64,000 nt of DNA from assembly GCA_002951995.1 (NCBI GenBank), contig CP019797.1:2092501-2156500 (forward strand), read 5' to 3'. Of the stretch, positions 23,773-33,355 are shown piece after piece. Numbering within the stretch: the stretch's first letter is position 1; every line of letters begins with the position of its first letter. The position numbers were made by a program, and so were the translations under genes. This DNA is from Stenotrophomonas acidaminiphila. Its GTDB lineage: Bacteria > Pseudomonadota > Gammaproteobacteria > Xanthomonadales > Xanthomonadaceae. Below the pieces are notes generated by a model, which did not search any database, was not told where the DNA came from, and saw only the letters and a list, made by a program, of their open reading frames with translations.

Positions 23773-24573
23773 TCAACGGGCGCCGAACAGCAGCAGTGCG
23801 CTGATCGCAGCACCCAGCAGCAGCGCGCTGAGCAGCAGCCAGGGCCAGCGCCGCGCGCGCGGCCGGGTGTCGTCCGTGGCGGTCTCCGGCTCCACGCCGG
23901 GGCTATCGGGGGCGGTGGAGAACGCGGCCGCGTGGACGTCCAGTGGCACTTCCAGCACGAAGCGCTGGTTGCCTTCGAACACCACCTGGTCGCCCCCCTG
24001 CAGCCAGCAGTGGCGGACCGCGATGCCGTTGACCCGGCATCCCTCCGGCGAACCGAGGTCGCGCAGCAGCACCCGGTCGCCATGGCGCTCGAACCGCGCC
24101 TGCCGCTCGGGAAAGGCCGGGTCGTCGATCACCACGTCGGCGCTGGCGTCGCGGCCGAGGGTGCGCGGCCGGTCGAGCGGGTAGCAGCGGCCGTGGTGGC
24201 GGCCACCGACGCCGCGCAGCAGCACGCGCAGGTCGTCGCCGTGGTCGCCGCCCGCGGCCGGCGGCTGGGCGACGGCTTCGCACTCGCCGCGCAGCAGCAT
24301 CTCCACGCCGTCGGCATAGACCGAATCCCCGGCGCGCAGCAATGCCATGCGCCGCACCGGGCGGCCATTGACGTGGATGCCGCGGCTGCCGCTGGCCACC
24401 TGCAGCCAGACCCCGCGCTCGTCGGTGCAGAAGCGGGCCAGCAGCAACGGGCCGACGCTGTCGTCGCCCAGGCGGACCTGCCCGCTGGCATCGCGGACGA
24501 TGCGCTGTACCCCCGGCGCTAGGGGCTGATCCGGTTGCTGGCGATTGCTGAAATGGACTTGCAGGGTGCGCAC
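23773..24573 (-). CDS. FHA-domain protein with C-terminal membrane anchor
   Basis: About 266 residues. The second half carries a clear forkhead-associated domain ([23 protein letters not shown] region, ending near [13 protein letters not shown]), which normally binds phosphothreonine. The first half ([19 protein letters not shown]) looks like a second, degenerate FHA unit. A single hydrophobic segment lies at the C-terminus ([20 protein letters not shown]). The GTG at 24573 is the likely start because it begins the first beta strand; an upstream start is possible. It is divergent from the PHA-granule gene. No kinase gene is adjacent, so its partner is unknown. Confidence 0.75.
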   Translation of the reverse strand: MRTLQVHFSNRQQPDQPLAPGVQRIVRDASGQVRLGDDSVGPLLLARFCTDERGVWLQVASGSRGIHVNGRPVRRMALLRAGDSVYADGVEMLLRGECEAVAQPPAAGGDHGDDLRVLLRGVGGRHHGRCYPLDRPRTLGRDASADVVIDDPAFPERQARFERHGDRVLLRDLGSPEGCRVNGIAVRHCWLQGGDQVVFEGNQRFVLEVPLDVHAAAFSTAPDSPGVEPETATDDTRPRARRWPWLLLSALLLGAAISALLLFGAR

Positions 24574-24692
24574 CGGCGGCAGCCTAGCAGGTTGGCAGAG
24601 CGTGCAGAAGCCGGACACGGGGCTTGGACTGTGGCGCGCCGGTCCGCACAATGCCGCACCCGCGTTCCACGCCCGATTGCCAGGAGCCCCGC

Positions 24693-24968
24693 ATGTCCAC
24701 CATCGATATCCGCCATGCCCACCCGCTGACCGACGAGCGGGCCCGCGACGCCATCGCCGAGGTCGCGCGGAAGCTGCAGGAGCGCTTCGATGTGAGTGCG
24801 CGCTGGGAGGGGGACAAACTGCATTTCGCCCGTTCCGGGGTCGACGGGGTGATCGAACTGTTGCCGGGCGCGGTCCGGGTCAAGGCCGAGCTCGGCTTCC
24901 TGTTGTCGGCCATGAAGGGCACGGTGGAATCGGAGATCCGGCGGGTGCTGTCCGAAAAGCTGGGCTGA
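24693..24968 (+). CDS. Polyhydroxyalkanoate system family protein (PHA_gran_rgn type)
   Basis: A 91-residue protein with the pattern of small PHA-granule-region proteins: MSTIDIRHAHPLTDERARD, then a helix AEVARKLQERFDVSARWEGD and a compact C-terminus ending VESEIRRVLSEKLG. Members are found next to phasins in PHA-related loci and their biochemical role is not settled. The ATG at 24693 follows CAGGAG. It lies 92 bases upstream of the phasin gene, in the same direction, so an operon is likely. Confidence 0.78.
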   Translation: MSTIDIRHAHPLTDERARDAIAEVARKLQERFDVSARWEGDKLHFARSGVDGVIELLPGAVRVKAELGFLLSAMKGTVESEIRRVLSEKLG

Positions 24969-25060
24969 ACGGCCGCCGCGCGCGCCGCTTCCATCACGCC
25001 GCGCTTGCGCCGCCGGCGCTACGGTGGTCCCCGCTCGCCGCAAACGGAGGAACACCCGCA

Positions 25061-25522
25061 ATGACTACCCATGAACACCGTAATCCGGGCCACGAGCCGG
25101 GCGCGACCGCGCAGGAGCGTGGCGCCCGCGGTGGCCGCACGCTGGGCGGCTCGGCGCAGCAGGTCTGGCTGGCCGGGCTTGGCGCGCTGTCGCGGGCCCA
25201 GGCCGGCGGCAGCCGGCTGTTCGAATCGCTGGTCCGCGAAGGCGAATCGATGGAGGCCCGCAGCCGCGAGGAATCGCCGCGCGGCGAAAGCCTGCGCGAT
25301 TCCGTGGAGAACACCCTGGGCAACGCCCGCGAGCGCGCGGCCGGCACCTGGGACCGGGTCGAAAAATCGTTCGAGGACCGGGTGCAGCGGGTGCTGCGAC
25401 GCATGGACATTCCCAGCCGCTCGGACATCGAGGCACTGAACGCACGCCTGGACGCGCTCAACGCGCGCCTGAACCGGGCCGAAGCGCAGGCCAGCACCCG
25501 GCCCTCCCCCGACCAAGCGTGA
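25061..25522 (+). CDS. Phasin family (PHA granule-associated) protein
   Basis: A 153-residue, highly charged helical protein. The segment QQVWLAGLGALSRAQAGGSRLFESLVREG matches PhaF/PhaI-type granule-associated proteins, and the C-terminus (IEALNARLDALNARLNRAEAQ) is a heptad coiled coil. Such proteins coat polyhydroxyalkanoate granules or link them to the nucleoid. The ATG at 25061 follows CGGAGG. No PHA synthase gene is present in the window. The stop codon lies inside a perfect inverted repeat (25520-25540). Confidence 0.82.
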   Translation: MTTHEHRNPGHEPGATAQERGARGGRTLGGSAQQVWLAGLGALSRAQAGGSRLFESLVREGESMEARSREESPRGESLRDSVENTLGNARERAAGTWDRVEKSFEDRVQRVLRRMDIPSRSDIEALNARLDALNARLNRAEAQASTRPSPDQA

Positions 25523-25540
25523 TGTTGCAAAGCAACATCA
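25520..25540 (+). repeat. Perfect inverted repeat containing the phasin stop codon
   Basis: TGATGTTGC-AAA-GCAACATCA, nine-base arms with three between; the first TGA is the phasin stop. It could fold in the message as a stability element. It lacks a T run, while a GGCGGGTTTTTT stretch with a weak stem follows near 25602-25622 and may be the actual terminator. Confidence 0.5.
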
Positions 25541-25705
25541 ACTGAGCAAGAATCCCTACACCCGCCAGCAGTACCGCGCCGTTTGTCTCCCTCCCCTCAC
25601 GGCGCCGGATGGCGGGTTTTTTGTGCCCGTTCCCCAGGCCGCGGCGCCTGCCCTGCGCCGCAGCCGGCGCCAGCGCCGCGAACGGGGGAGCCGGCAGTGG
25701 CACGC

Positions 25706-27111
25706 TCAGCGCACGATCAGGTCGATCAGCCACTGCGCCTGCCGGTAGGGCGGCTTCAGCAGGTCGCCGCCACTGCGCCGCGCCTGCCACAGGATCGGCA
25801 GCTGCTTGCTCATCGCGTCGAAGCCGGCGCGGCCGTGGTAGGCGCCCATCCCGCTGGGCCCGATGCCACCGAACGGCAGGTCGTTGATGGCGAAATGGAA
25901 CAGCGTGTCGTTGACACAGACGCCGCCGGCCAGGGTGGCCCCAGGATCCGCTCCACCTGCGCGCGGTCGTGGCTGAATGGGTATAGGGCCAGCGGCCGGT
26001 CGTGCGCGTTGACGTAGGCGATGGCCTCGTCCAGCGAGCGCACGCTGCGGATCGGAAACACCGGGCCGAAGATCTCTTCCTGCATCACCGTGGCGTCATC
26101 GCCCGGCTCCAGCACCAGCGTCGGCGGGAACAGCCGCTGCGCCGGATCGGCCTGGCCCAGTTCGATCACCTCCAGGCCACGGGCGCGGGCGTCGTCCACG
26201 TAGCCCTGCAGGCGCGCGTACTGGCCGGCGTTGATGATGCGGCTGTAGTCGTCGTTGCCGGCCAGGGCCTGGCCATAGCGCGCACGCACCTGCGCGCGCA
26301 GCGCCTGCACCAGCGCGTCGCGCCGCGCCGCGCCCACCAGCACGTAGTCCGGGGCGATGCAGGTCTGCCCGCCGTTGAACCATTTGCCGGTGGCCAGGCG
26401 CGCGGCGGCCAGCTCCAGCGGATAGTCGTCGCAGACGATCGCCGGCGATTTGCCGCCCAGTTCGAGGGTCAGCGGGGTCAGGTTCGGCGCGGCGGCCGCC
26501 ATCACCTTGCGCCCGACCGCGGTGGACCCGGTGAACACCAGGTGGTCGAACGGCAGCGCGGCGAACGCGGCGGCGACCTCGGCCGCGCCCTCGGCGATGG
26601 CCACGCGCCCGTCCGGGAACACCTCGGCCAGCAGCTCGCGCAGGAACGCGCTGGTGCGCGGGGTGTGTTCGGAGGGCTTCAGGTAGACGTGGTTGCCGGC
26701 GGCGATGGCGGTCGCCAGCGGGATCAACGCCAGATTGACCGGGTAGTTCCACGGCGAGATCACGCCGACCACGCCGACCGGTTCGGCGCGGATCTCCGCG
26801 CGCGCCGGCAGGAACCGCCAGCCCACGCCGACCCGGCGCGGCTTCATCCAGCGGCGCAGGTGCCGGCGCAGGTGGTCGATCTCGTTGAGCACGGCCATGC
26901 CGTCGGCGATGCGCGACTCATGCAGCGAACGATGGCCGAAGTCGGCGGCGATGGCCTGCGCCATCGCGTCCAGCCGCCGTTTCAGGGCCTGGCGCAGGCG
27001 CAGCAGGTCGGCGCTGCGCTGCGCGCGATCCGGCTTGCGCGCCTGCCAGGCCGCGCGCAGGCGGTCCAGGGTGGGGCGCAGTTCGGCAATGGGCGTGGTG
27101 GTGGTGTCCAT
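25706..27111 (-). CDS. calB: Coniferyl-aldehyde dehydrogenase-like enzyme, frameshifted
   Basis: NAD(P)-dependent aldehyde dehydrogenase of 468 residues when one base is restored at the C run 25939-25942. Features are VGVISPWNYPVNLAL, the nucleotide loop FTGSTAVGRKV, the general base in LELGGKSPAIV and the catalytic cysteine in GGQTCIAPDYVL. After the break the frame resumes ATLAGGVCVNDTLFHF and LPFGGIGPSGMGAYHG. It resembles CalB-like enzymes acting on coniferyl or other hydrophobic aldehydes, but substrate is unproven. It is 105 bases downstream of the TonB-dependent receptor on the same strand. The break is probably a sequencing error. Confidence 0.85.
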
Positions 27112-27216
27112 GGGCTCGAGTCTAGTGGCTGCGCCGCGACCGGCGCGAGCGGCGGTTGCATCGTGCGGCATGCCGGGGCTGCGGGGGGCCGCTGCCGCAC
27201 CCGCGCCCCGGCCGGC

Positions 27217-29697
27217 TCAGAAGCGGTACATCAGTTCCATGCCGTAGAAGCGCGGCTCGCTGATGCCGGCCGCGGTGGTGCCGACCACCGTGGTGCCATA
27301 GGTATACAGGCCGTTGACATAGCGGTTGTCGAAGACGTTGTTGGCGTAGGCCGCCACGCTCCAGTGCGTGGACGGCGAGCGCCAGCGCAGGTACAGGTCG
27401 GTGCGGTTGCGCTCCTCGCCGATGCTGAAGGCCGGGTAGCGGCCGCAGTTGCCCTGGCTCAGCGAACCGGCGTTGCAGCGCGCGCTGCCGCCATACGCGT
27501 GGCGCGCCGACAGCGTCAGCTCGCCATGCGCGCCCAGCGGCACGGTGTAGGCGGCGCCAGCGGCGAAGGACAGGCTCGGCTCGCCGGTCGGCTGCCCGTC
27601 GAGGTCGATCCCCTCGGGGGTGACGTAGTTCTTGTAGGTCGAGTCGATCCACTCGGCGGCGACATCCACGCTCAGGCGGTCGCTGGCCTGCCAGCGCGCG
27701 CTGAAGTCGATGCCGCGCGCGGCCAGGTCGCTGGTGCTGACCACGTAGCGCGGGATCTCGGACGTCGTGTCCAGGCGGATCGCCTGGCGGTTGTCGTAGA
27801 CATAGTGGAACACCGACGCCTCGTACTGGATGCGCAGGTCGCGCAGGTCGCGCTTGATGCCGGCCTCGAAGTTCCACACGCTTTCGTTGGCGAAGCTGGC
27901 CCCCGGCGAGAACGCGTTGTAGCCACCGGCCTTGTAGCCCTTGGCCACCGAGGCGAACAGCATGGTGTCGTCCGACGGGTGATAGTCGACGACCAGCCGC
28001 GGGCTCCAGTCGCTCCAGGCGTGGCGGGCGCGGTTGGTCACGCCCTTGTTGGCCATCGACACGGGGTCGCTGAACGCCAGGTCGAAGCCCGCCAGGAACG
28101 CCGCGTCGATCGCGATCAGGCCATCGCCATCCCCGTCCAGGGCGCACAGGCCCAGCACCGCGCAGGGCAGCGGCTGCGGCAGCACGCCGTACTGCTCCAG
28201 GGTCTGCAGCGCCTGGTTGAGGGCGTCGGCGCGGTGGTGGTCGTTGAACCAGGTAAAGGCCTTGCGGTCGCGCGTATAGCGCAGGCCCAGGGTCAGGTTG
28301 AGGGAGTCGGTGGCATGCCAGATCACGTCACCGAACACCGCGTAAGCGGTCGAATCGACGGTGTTGTCGTAGGCTTCGCGCCACGGATGGCCGAACAGCT
28401 GCACCGGGATGCCGTAGTAGTCGGCCGCGTCCTGCAGCATGCCGAACAGGGGCAGGCCGTACAGTCCGGCGGCAGCGGTGTTGATGCTGTCGCTGGTCAG
28501 GTCGACCACGCTGGACTGGCTGGCCTTTTCCTGGAACCAGCTGGTGCCGGCCACCCAGTCCAGTCGCCCGCGGGTGCCGCTGAACTTGAACTCCTGGTAC
28601 CAGGTGGTGTTGTCCTCGATGTTGATGGTGTCCAGGTACAGCTCGCGGCGGCGGGTGCCGTCTTCCTCGGCGCGGTTGTAGGTGTCGAAGCTGCGCCAGG
28701 CGCTGGTCGACACCAGGTGGCCCCATTCGAACGCGTGGTCCAGGATCAGCGTCGCGCCATCGAAGGTGCGGGTTTCGTTGTTGTCCACCACGTCGGTGTA
28801 GGCGGCGTGGCCGACCGGGTCCTGGTAGCCGGCCGGGTCGGCGGGCACCGGTGGCACGCCCGGCGCCGGCGGCAGCGCGACGATGCCGATCGCCGGGCGC
28901 GAGCGCTGGTCCAGGTCCTCGTGGTCCCAGCTCAGCAGCATCTGCGTGTTGTCGCCGATGTCCCAGCGCAACGCCGCGCGTGTGGCCCAGTTGCGGCCGT
29001 CGTCCAGCGGCCGGCCGGTGGCGGCGTCCCTGATCCAGCCGTCGCTGCGGCTATCCATGGCATTGAGGCGGAAGGCCACGGTGTCGCCGGCCGGCAGGTT
29101 GAGCATGCCATCGACGTACTGCTTGCCATGGTTGCCGAGGCGTACCCGCGCGCGGCCTTCAGGCGTGTCGCCCGGGCGCTTGGTCACGATGGACACCGCG
29201 CCGGCGGCGGTGTTGCGACCGAACAGGGTGCCCTGCGGCCCCTTCAGCACCTCGATGCGTTCCACGTCCAGGAACGGCAGCACGGTGCCGCCGCCGCGGC
29301 CGGCATAGACGCCGTCGACATAGACGCCGACCGTGGGGTCGGTGCCGATGCCGAAGTCGCCGGTACTCAGCCCGCGCAGCTTGAAACTGGCCTGGGTCGG
29401 CTGGTCGTCGCTGATCGACAGCCCGGGGACGAAGCTGTCCAGGTCGCCCAGGTTCTCGGCCATGGTCTGTTCGATGACGTTTTCGCCGACGACCTGCAGG
29501 GCGATGGGGACGTCCTTGAGCTCCTGCTCGCGGCTCTGCGCGGTGACCACGATCCGGTCCAGCTCGACCGCCTCCGGCGGCGCCGGCGGCGCCGGCGGCG
29601 GATGCTGCGCCTGCGCCTGCACGGCCAGCGCCGGCGTGGCCAGCAACGAGGTCAGCAGCGCCCTGCGGACGCCGCGCGACAATCTGTTGTACGTCAT
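27217..29697 (-). CDS. TonB-dependent outer-membrane receptor
   Basis: An 826-residue receptor. It has a signal peptide ending near ALAVQAQAQ, a proline-rich linker, a plug domain (DRIVVTAQSREQELKDVPIA onward; VGVYVDGVYAGRGGG; VLKGPQGTLFGRNTAAGAVS), and a 22-strand barrel ending in YRF. The plug resembles receptors abundant in sphingomonads and xanthomonads. An odd insertion at about 505-550 has two cysteines and a Ca-loop-like DGDGDGLIAID starting at D521. It is downstream of the haem and beta-helix lipoproteins and probably brings their substrate or product across the outer membrane. Substrate unknown. Confidence 0.9.
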   Translation of the reverse strand: MTYNRLSRGVRRALLTSLLATPALAVQAQAQHPPPAPPAPPEAVELDRIVVTAQSREQELKDVPIALQVVGENVIEQTMAENLGDLDSFVPGLSISDDQPTQASFKLRGLSTGDFGIGTDPTVGVYVDGVYAGRGGGTVLPFLDVERIEVLKGPQGTLFGRNTAAGAVSIVTKRPGDTPEGRARVRLGNHGKQYVDGMLNLPAGDTVAFRLNAMDSRSDGWIRDAATGRPLDDGRNWATRAALRWDIGDNTQMLLSWDHEDLDQRSRPAIGIVALPPAPGVPPVPADPAGYQDPVGHAAYTDVVDNNETRTFDGATLILDHAFEWGHLVSTSAWRSFDTYNRAEEDGTRRRELYLDTINIEDNTTWYQEFKFSGTRGRLDWVAGTSWFQEKASQSSVVDLTSDSINTAAAGLYGLPLFGMLQDAADYYGIPVQLFGHPWREAYDNTVDSTAYAVFGDVIWHATDSLNLTLGLRYTRDRKAFTWFNDHHRADALNQALQTLEQYGVLPQPLPCAVLGLCALDGDGDGLIAIDAAFLAGFDLAFSDPVSMANKGVTNRARHAWSDWSPRLVVDYHPSDDTMLFASVAKGYKAGGYNAFSPGASFANESVWNFEAGIKRDLRDLRIQYEASVFHYVYDNRQAIRLDTTSEIPRYVVSTSDLAARGIDFSARWQASDRLSVDVAAEWIDSTYKNYVTPEGIDLDGQPTGEPSLSFAAGAAYTVPLGAHGELTLSARHAYGGSARCNAGSLSQGNCGRYPAFSIGEERNRTDLYLRWRSPSTHWSVAAYANNVFDNRYVNGLYTYGTTVVGTTAAGISEPRFYGMELMYRF

Positions 29698-29789
29698 CGC
29701 GTTCCCCTTTCCCATGTGAGTTGCCCCCTTGCGACCCGGGACGCGGCACGGCCAGCACCGCCGGTTCCCGGTGTGTGCCCCGTCCGGCG

Positions 29790-30917
29790 CTAGGCGCCGC
29801 AGTCCTGCGCGGCCATCGCCGCGATCCACTGCCGTATCAGCGCCACGCCCTCCTCGTGGACAAGCGCGCGCCCCAGTTCCGGCATCATCACGCCCGGGTC
29901 GGTGCTTTCCATCCGGTACGTCAGGATCGAATCGTCCGGCGCGCCGGGCACGATGTCCCAGGCCCGGTTGCCGGTGCCCTGCCCCGCGGCGATCGGCAGT
30001 TTGCAGCGGCCGATGCGCAGCGGATCGTGGGTGTTGGCGTCCAGCCACATGCCCGAGGTGCGGGCCGCGCCCTTGTCGCTGTGGCAGTGCCCGCAGTTGA
30101 TGTCCAGGTACGCGCGGGCGCGCGCTTCCAGCGGCGCCTGCGGGTCGTTCCAGGCAACGTTGCGCGGCAGCGTGCCGGCCGGCACGTCGACCAGCTGGCC
30201 GAGCGCCTGCCAGTGCCGCAGCTGGTTGGCCTTGCCGGAGGCGTAGGCGAAGTCGTGGTTCAAATGCCGCGCCTTCGGCCCGATCGGGGAAAGCTGCCTG
30301 GACCTGAGGTCGGTGCCGTGGCAGCCGGCGCACTGGTTCTCGTCCGGCACCAGGTAATCCAGCTGCTGCCGCCGGCCATCCGCACCGGCCAGGGTCAGCG
30401 GCACCAGGTCGCCGGTGCGCATCAGCCGCGCCTCGGTCTGCGCGTCGTTCCACACATAGGGCAATGCCAGCCAGCCCGAGGCACGGCGCACCAGCAGCCG
30501 CGTCTCCACCAGCCGCACCCTGTCCAGCGTCAGCCCGCCGTCGGGCTCGGCGCCGGTGTCGGCGCTGCGCAGCACGGTGCCGTCATCGCCACGCGGGTAG
30601 TAGAACGTCTTGCTGATGATGGTGCCGACCGGGAAATCCAGCGCCCCGTCCGGCTGGTAGCGCGCGGCGGCGCCCGCCGGCATCCACACCGTGCGCAGCT
30701 TGTGCGCGTAGTCGGTGAACAGCGCCGAATCCAGGTCGTACGGCAGCACCCGCGCGTTGAGCCGCAGCCGGCCATCGGCCACGTACAGCACGTTCCACTC
30801 GGCCAGGCGCTCGGGCTGGCCGTCGACGAAGAAGCGTACCGGCTCCGGCGCCGGGGCGCGGGCGCAACCCGCCAGCAGCAGTGCGGCCAGCGCCAGCAGC
30901 GGGCGATGCAACGGCAT
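29790..30917 (-). CDS. Di-haem c-type lipoprotein of the SO2930/HNE_0200 family
   Basis: A 375-residue lipoprotein (lipobox LLAGC, C18). It has two haem sites, CAGCH at 196-200 and CGHCH at 275-279, and a candidate distal ligand near M344/M345 (STDPGVMMPELG), a pattern that recalls cytochrome c electron-transfer domains. From memory this is the family modelled as TIGR03806, found next to a beta-helix lipoprotein and of unknown function. The ATG at 30917 has GAGGGG six bases upstream. It starts 10 bases after the beta-helix gene stop, so the two are one transcript. Confidence 0.82.
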   Translation of the reverse strand: MPLHRPLLALAALLLAGCARAPAPEPVRFFVDGQPERLAEWNVLYVADGRLRLNARVLPYDLDSALFTDYAHKLRTVWMPAGAAARYQPDGALDFPVGTIISKTFYYPRGDDGTVLRSADTGAEPDGGLTLDRVRLVETRLLVRRASGWLALPYVWNDAQTEARLMRTGDLVPLTLAGADGRRQQLDYLVPDENQCAGCHGTDLRSRQLSPIGPKARHLNHDFAYASGKANQLRHWQALGQLVDVPAGTLPRNVAWNDPQAPLEARARAYLDINCGHCHSDKGAARTSGMWLDANTHDPLRIGRCKLPIAAGQGTGNRAWDIVPGAPDDSILTYRMESTDPGVMMPELGRALVHEEGVALIRQWIAAMAAQDCGA

Positions 30918-30927
30918 GCGCACCCCC

Positions 30928-32151
30928 TCAACCACGCTTCAGGTCGACCGCCGGCAGCGACGGCAGCGTGCAGTCGTAGGGCCTGGCGTCCTTGCTCGGG
31001 TTCTTGTAGCCGCCGGGGCCGTCGGCGTTGAGCACGCCGGAGACGTCGCGCAGGCAGATCTGCGGGCCTTCGGCGCGGCGCGGGTTGACGTAACCGTCGA
31101 ACAGCACGTCCGGGAAGCTGCCGGTGAGGCCGTACATCGCCACCTTCAGCGCCTTAAAGTCCATCCGGTCGGGCGAATCGCCGCCACCGGACAGGCGGTT
31201 GCCGTGCACGTGGATCCGCTCGGGATACGGATCGAACGCACCGGAGGCCTTGTCGTCCTTGTAGCCGGTGGAATACACGCTGGACACGATGATGTTGCCG
31301 GTGCGGTTGCCGGCGATGTCGTTGTCGAAGATCTCGATATTGTCGTTGGAGTTGATCACCACGCCGCTGCCGGCCGGCACGCTGGCCACCGGGGTGCCCT
31401 TGGCGCCGAAATTGTCGTGGTTGTTCTCCACCACCTTGTTGCGGAACACCCGGATCGCGTCGCCCTGCTGGGTCAGCGCCGGCATGTTGAACACCAGGAT
31501 GCCGCCGGTGTTGCCGGTGGCCTGGTTGTCGTGGACGTCGGCGTTGATGGTGTTCTCGATCTCGATGCCGGCCACGTTGCGTTCGGCGCGGTTGTTGCGG
31601 ACGATGACGTCGCGCGACTGGCCGACGTAGATGCCCGAGTCCGAGGCGCCGATGGCCACCGAGTCCTCGATCAGCACGTTCCTGCACAGCACCGGGTACA
31701 GGCCGTAGCCACCGTTGCTGGTGCTGGGCCCGCCGGTCCACTCCACCCGCACGCCGCGCACGGTGACGTTCTCGCACTGGCTGATCTTGAAGCCGTCGCC
31801 CTTGCTGTCCTCGATCGCCAGGTTTTCCAGGGTGAAGCCATTGGCGTTCACCAGCAGGCCCTCGGCGCCGGCCTTCTGCCCCTTGAAGCTGAGGATGGAT
31901 TTGTCCATGCCCCTGCCGCGCAGGGTGACGTTGTCCACCCGCAGGCTGAGGCTGCGGTCGAAGCGGAAGGTGCCTTCGGGCACCTCGATCACATCGCCGG
32001 GCCGGGCATCGAGCAGCTTCTGCTGCAGTAGCCTGGCGAAGCCGGCATCGCCGGGCGCCGGGGCCGGGGCCGGGGCCTCGGGGGTCTTCTGGCAAGCGGA
32101 GAGCAATAGCGCAAGTGCGCCGATCGTGCCGACAAGAATGCTGCGCTGCAT
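30928..32151 (-). CDS. Parallel beta-helix repeat lipoprotein
   Basis: A 407-residue lipoprotein (lipobox LLSAC, C20). Its middle is a run of beta-helix turns marked by repeated asparagine-rich steps ([63 protein letters not shown]). It looks like the family modelled as TIGR03805, paired with the di-haem family. Such folds often bind or cut polysaccharides, yet no lyase or hydrolase residues are obvious. First gene of the minus-strand series, divergent from the AraC regulator. Outer-leaflet or periplasmic location is inferred. Confidence 0.82.
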   Translation of the reverse strand: MQRSILVGTIGALALLLSACQKTPEAPAPAPAPGDAGFARLLQQKLLDARPGDVIEVPEGTFRFDRSLSLRVDNVTLRGRGMDKSILSFKGQKAGAEGLLVNANGFTLENLAIEDSKGDGFKISQCENVTVRGVRVEWTGGPSTSNGGYGLYPVLCRNVLIEDSVAIGASDSGIYVGQSRDVIVRNNRAERNVAGIEIENTINADVHDNQATGNTGGILVFNMPALTQQGDAIRVFRNKVVENNHDNFGAKGTPVASVPAGSGVVINSNDNIEIFDNDIAGNRTGNIIVSSVYSTGYKDDKASGAFDPYPERIHVHGNRLSGGGDSPDRMDFKALKVAMYGLTGSFPDVLFDGYVNPRRAEGPQICLRDVSGVLNADGPGGYKNPSKDARPYDCTLPSLPAVDLKRG

Positions 32152-32272
32152 GAATTCTCTCCCGTACGTGCTCGCCAAGTCTGGGCCGCAGTCTGGTGCG
32201 GCGGGGCACATTGCGCGAAGGGCATAAGCGGCATACAAAGGGGGGCAAACCGGACAATCGGAAGGACCTCGG

Positions 32273-33310
32273 ATGCGTTTGACCACCGCAATCGGCGATG
32301 ACCTGTCCTCCGCCGACCGACCGACCAACATCCTCTGCGGGCTGATGCAGTTCGCCGCCGAGAGGGCAATCGACTGCAGCGCCTGGTTCGCCGGCACCCG
32401 TCTGCAACCCGAGGAAATCAGCAATCCCGACACCCGCATCTCGTACCGCCAGGCGAGCACGGTGATCCGCCGCGCGCTGGCGGCACTGGCCGTGGAGGGC
32501 CTGGGCCTGGAGCTCGGCGGCCGCCAGAACCTGGGCAACTTCGGGCTGCTCGGGCTGGCGATGAAGACCGCCCCCGATTTCGGCGAGGCGGTGCGCGTCG
32601 GCCTGGCCTACCAGCGCAACAGCGGCGCGCTGATGGACATCACCCTGGCCGAGCATGGCGACGGCTGCGTGGCGGCGGTCGCCAGCGCGCCGGACGAAGC
32701 CCACGACCTGCAGCCGTTCCTGTGCGAGGAGCTGTTTGCAAGCGTGCTGCAACTGGTGCGCGAGCTGGTCGGCCCGGGGTTCCAGCCGCAGCGCCTGGAA
32801 CTGGGCTACCCGGCGCCGCGCCATGCACAGCGCTACCGCGACCTGTTCGGCTGCGAGGTGCGTTTCGAACAGTCGCGGCATGCGCTGGTGATCGACCGGC
32901 GCTGGCTGGAGCTGCCCTTCACCAGCTACAACCCGGTGACCTCGAACCAGGTGATGACCCTGTGCCGCATGCAGATGGATGCGCGGCCGGTCTGCGGCGA
33001 GACCACCGCCGCGCTGGAAAGCCACCTGCGCACGCGCCTGCGCGAGAACCCGCAGATGGCCGAGATGGCCGCGGCGCTGCACCTGAGCGAACGCACCCTG
33101 CGCCGGCAGCTGGCCGAGGAAGGCACCTCGTTCAGCGCGATCCACGACCGCGTGCGCACCAAGCGGGCGATGGAACTGCTGCGCGACCCGACGCTGTCCA
33201 TCGTCGCCATCGGTGGCCGGCTGGGGTTCAACGACGCCCGCGAGTTCCGCCGCGCGTTCAAGCGCTGGACCGGGCGCGCGCCGAGCCAGGCACGGCGCGC
33301 CGGCGATTGA
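32273..33310 (+). CDS. AraC-family regulator with Arabinose_bd-type sensor domain
   Basis: A 345-residue regulator. Residues about 20-210 match the sensor domain seen in AraC regulators of lipid, alkane and steroid-related genes (NLGNFGLLGLAMKTAPDFGEAV). The last 90 residues form the two helix-turn-helix units (MAAALHLSERTLRRQLAEEGTSF; IGGRLGFNDAREFRRAFKRWTG). The ATG at 32273 follows GGAAGG. It is divergent from the beta-helix gene across a 121-base gap, so it most likely controls the lipoprotein-receptor genes. The inducer is unknown. Confidence 0.9.
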   Translation: MRLTTAIGDDLSSADRPTNILCGLMQFAAERAIDCSAWFAGTRLQPEEISNPDTRISYRQASTVIRRALAALAVEGLGLELGGRQNLGNFGLLGLAMKTAPDFGEAVRVGLAYQRNSGALMDITLAEHGDGCVAAVASAPDEAHDLQPFLCEELFASVLQLVRELVGPGFQPQRLELGYPAPRHAQRYRDLFGCEVRFEQSRHALVIDRRWLELPFTSYNPVTSNQVMTLCRMQMDARPVCGETTAALESHLRTRLRENPQMAEMAAALHLSERTLRRQLAEEGTSFSAIHDRVRTKRAMELLRDPTLSIVAIGGRLGFNDAREFRRAFKRWTGRAPSQARRAGD

Positions 33311-33355
33311 AGGCAGGCAGGGCCGCGGGTGCAGCGCACCTTGACGGATGCCGGC

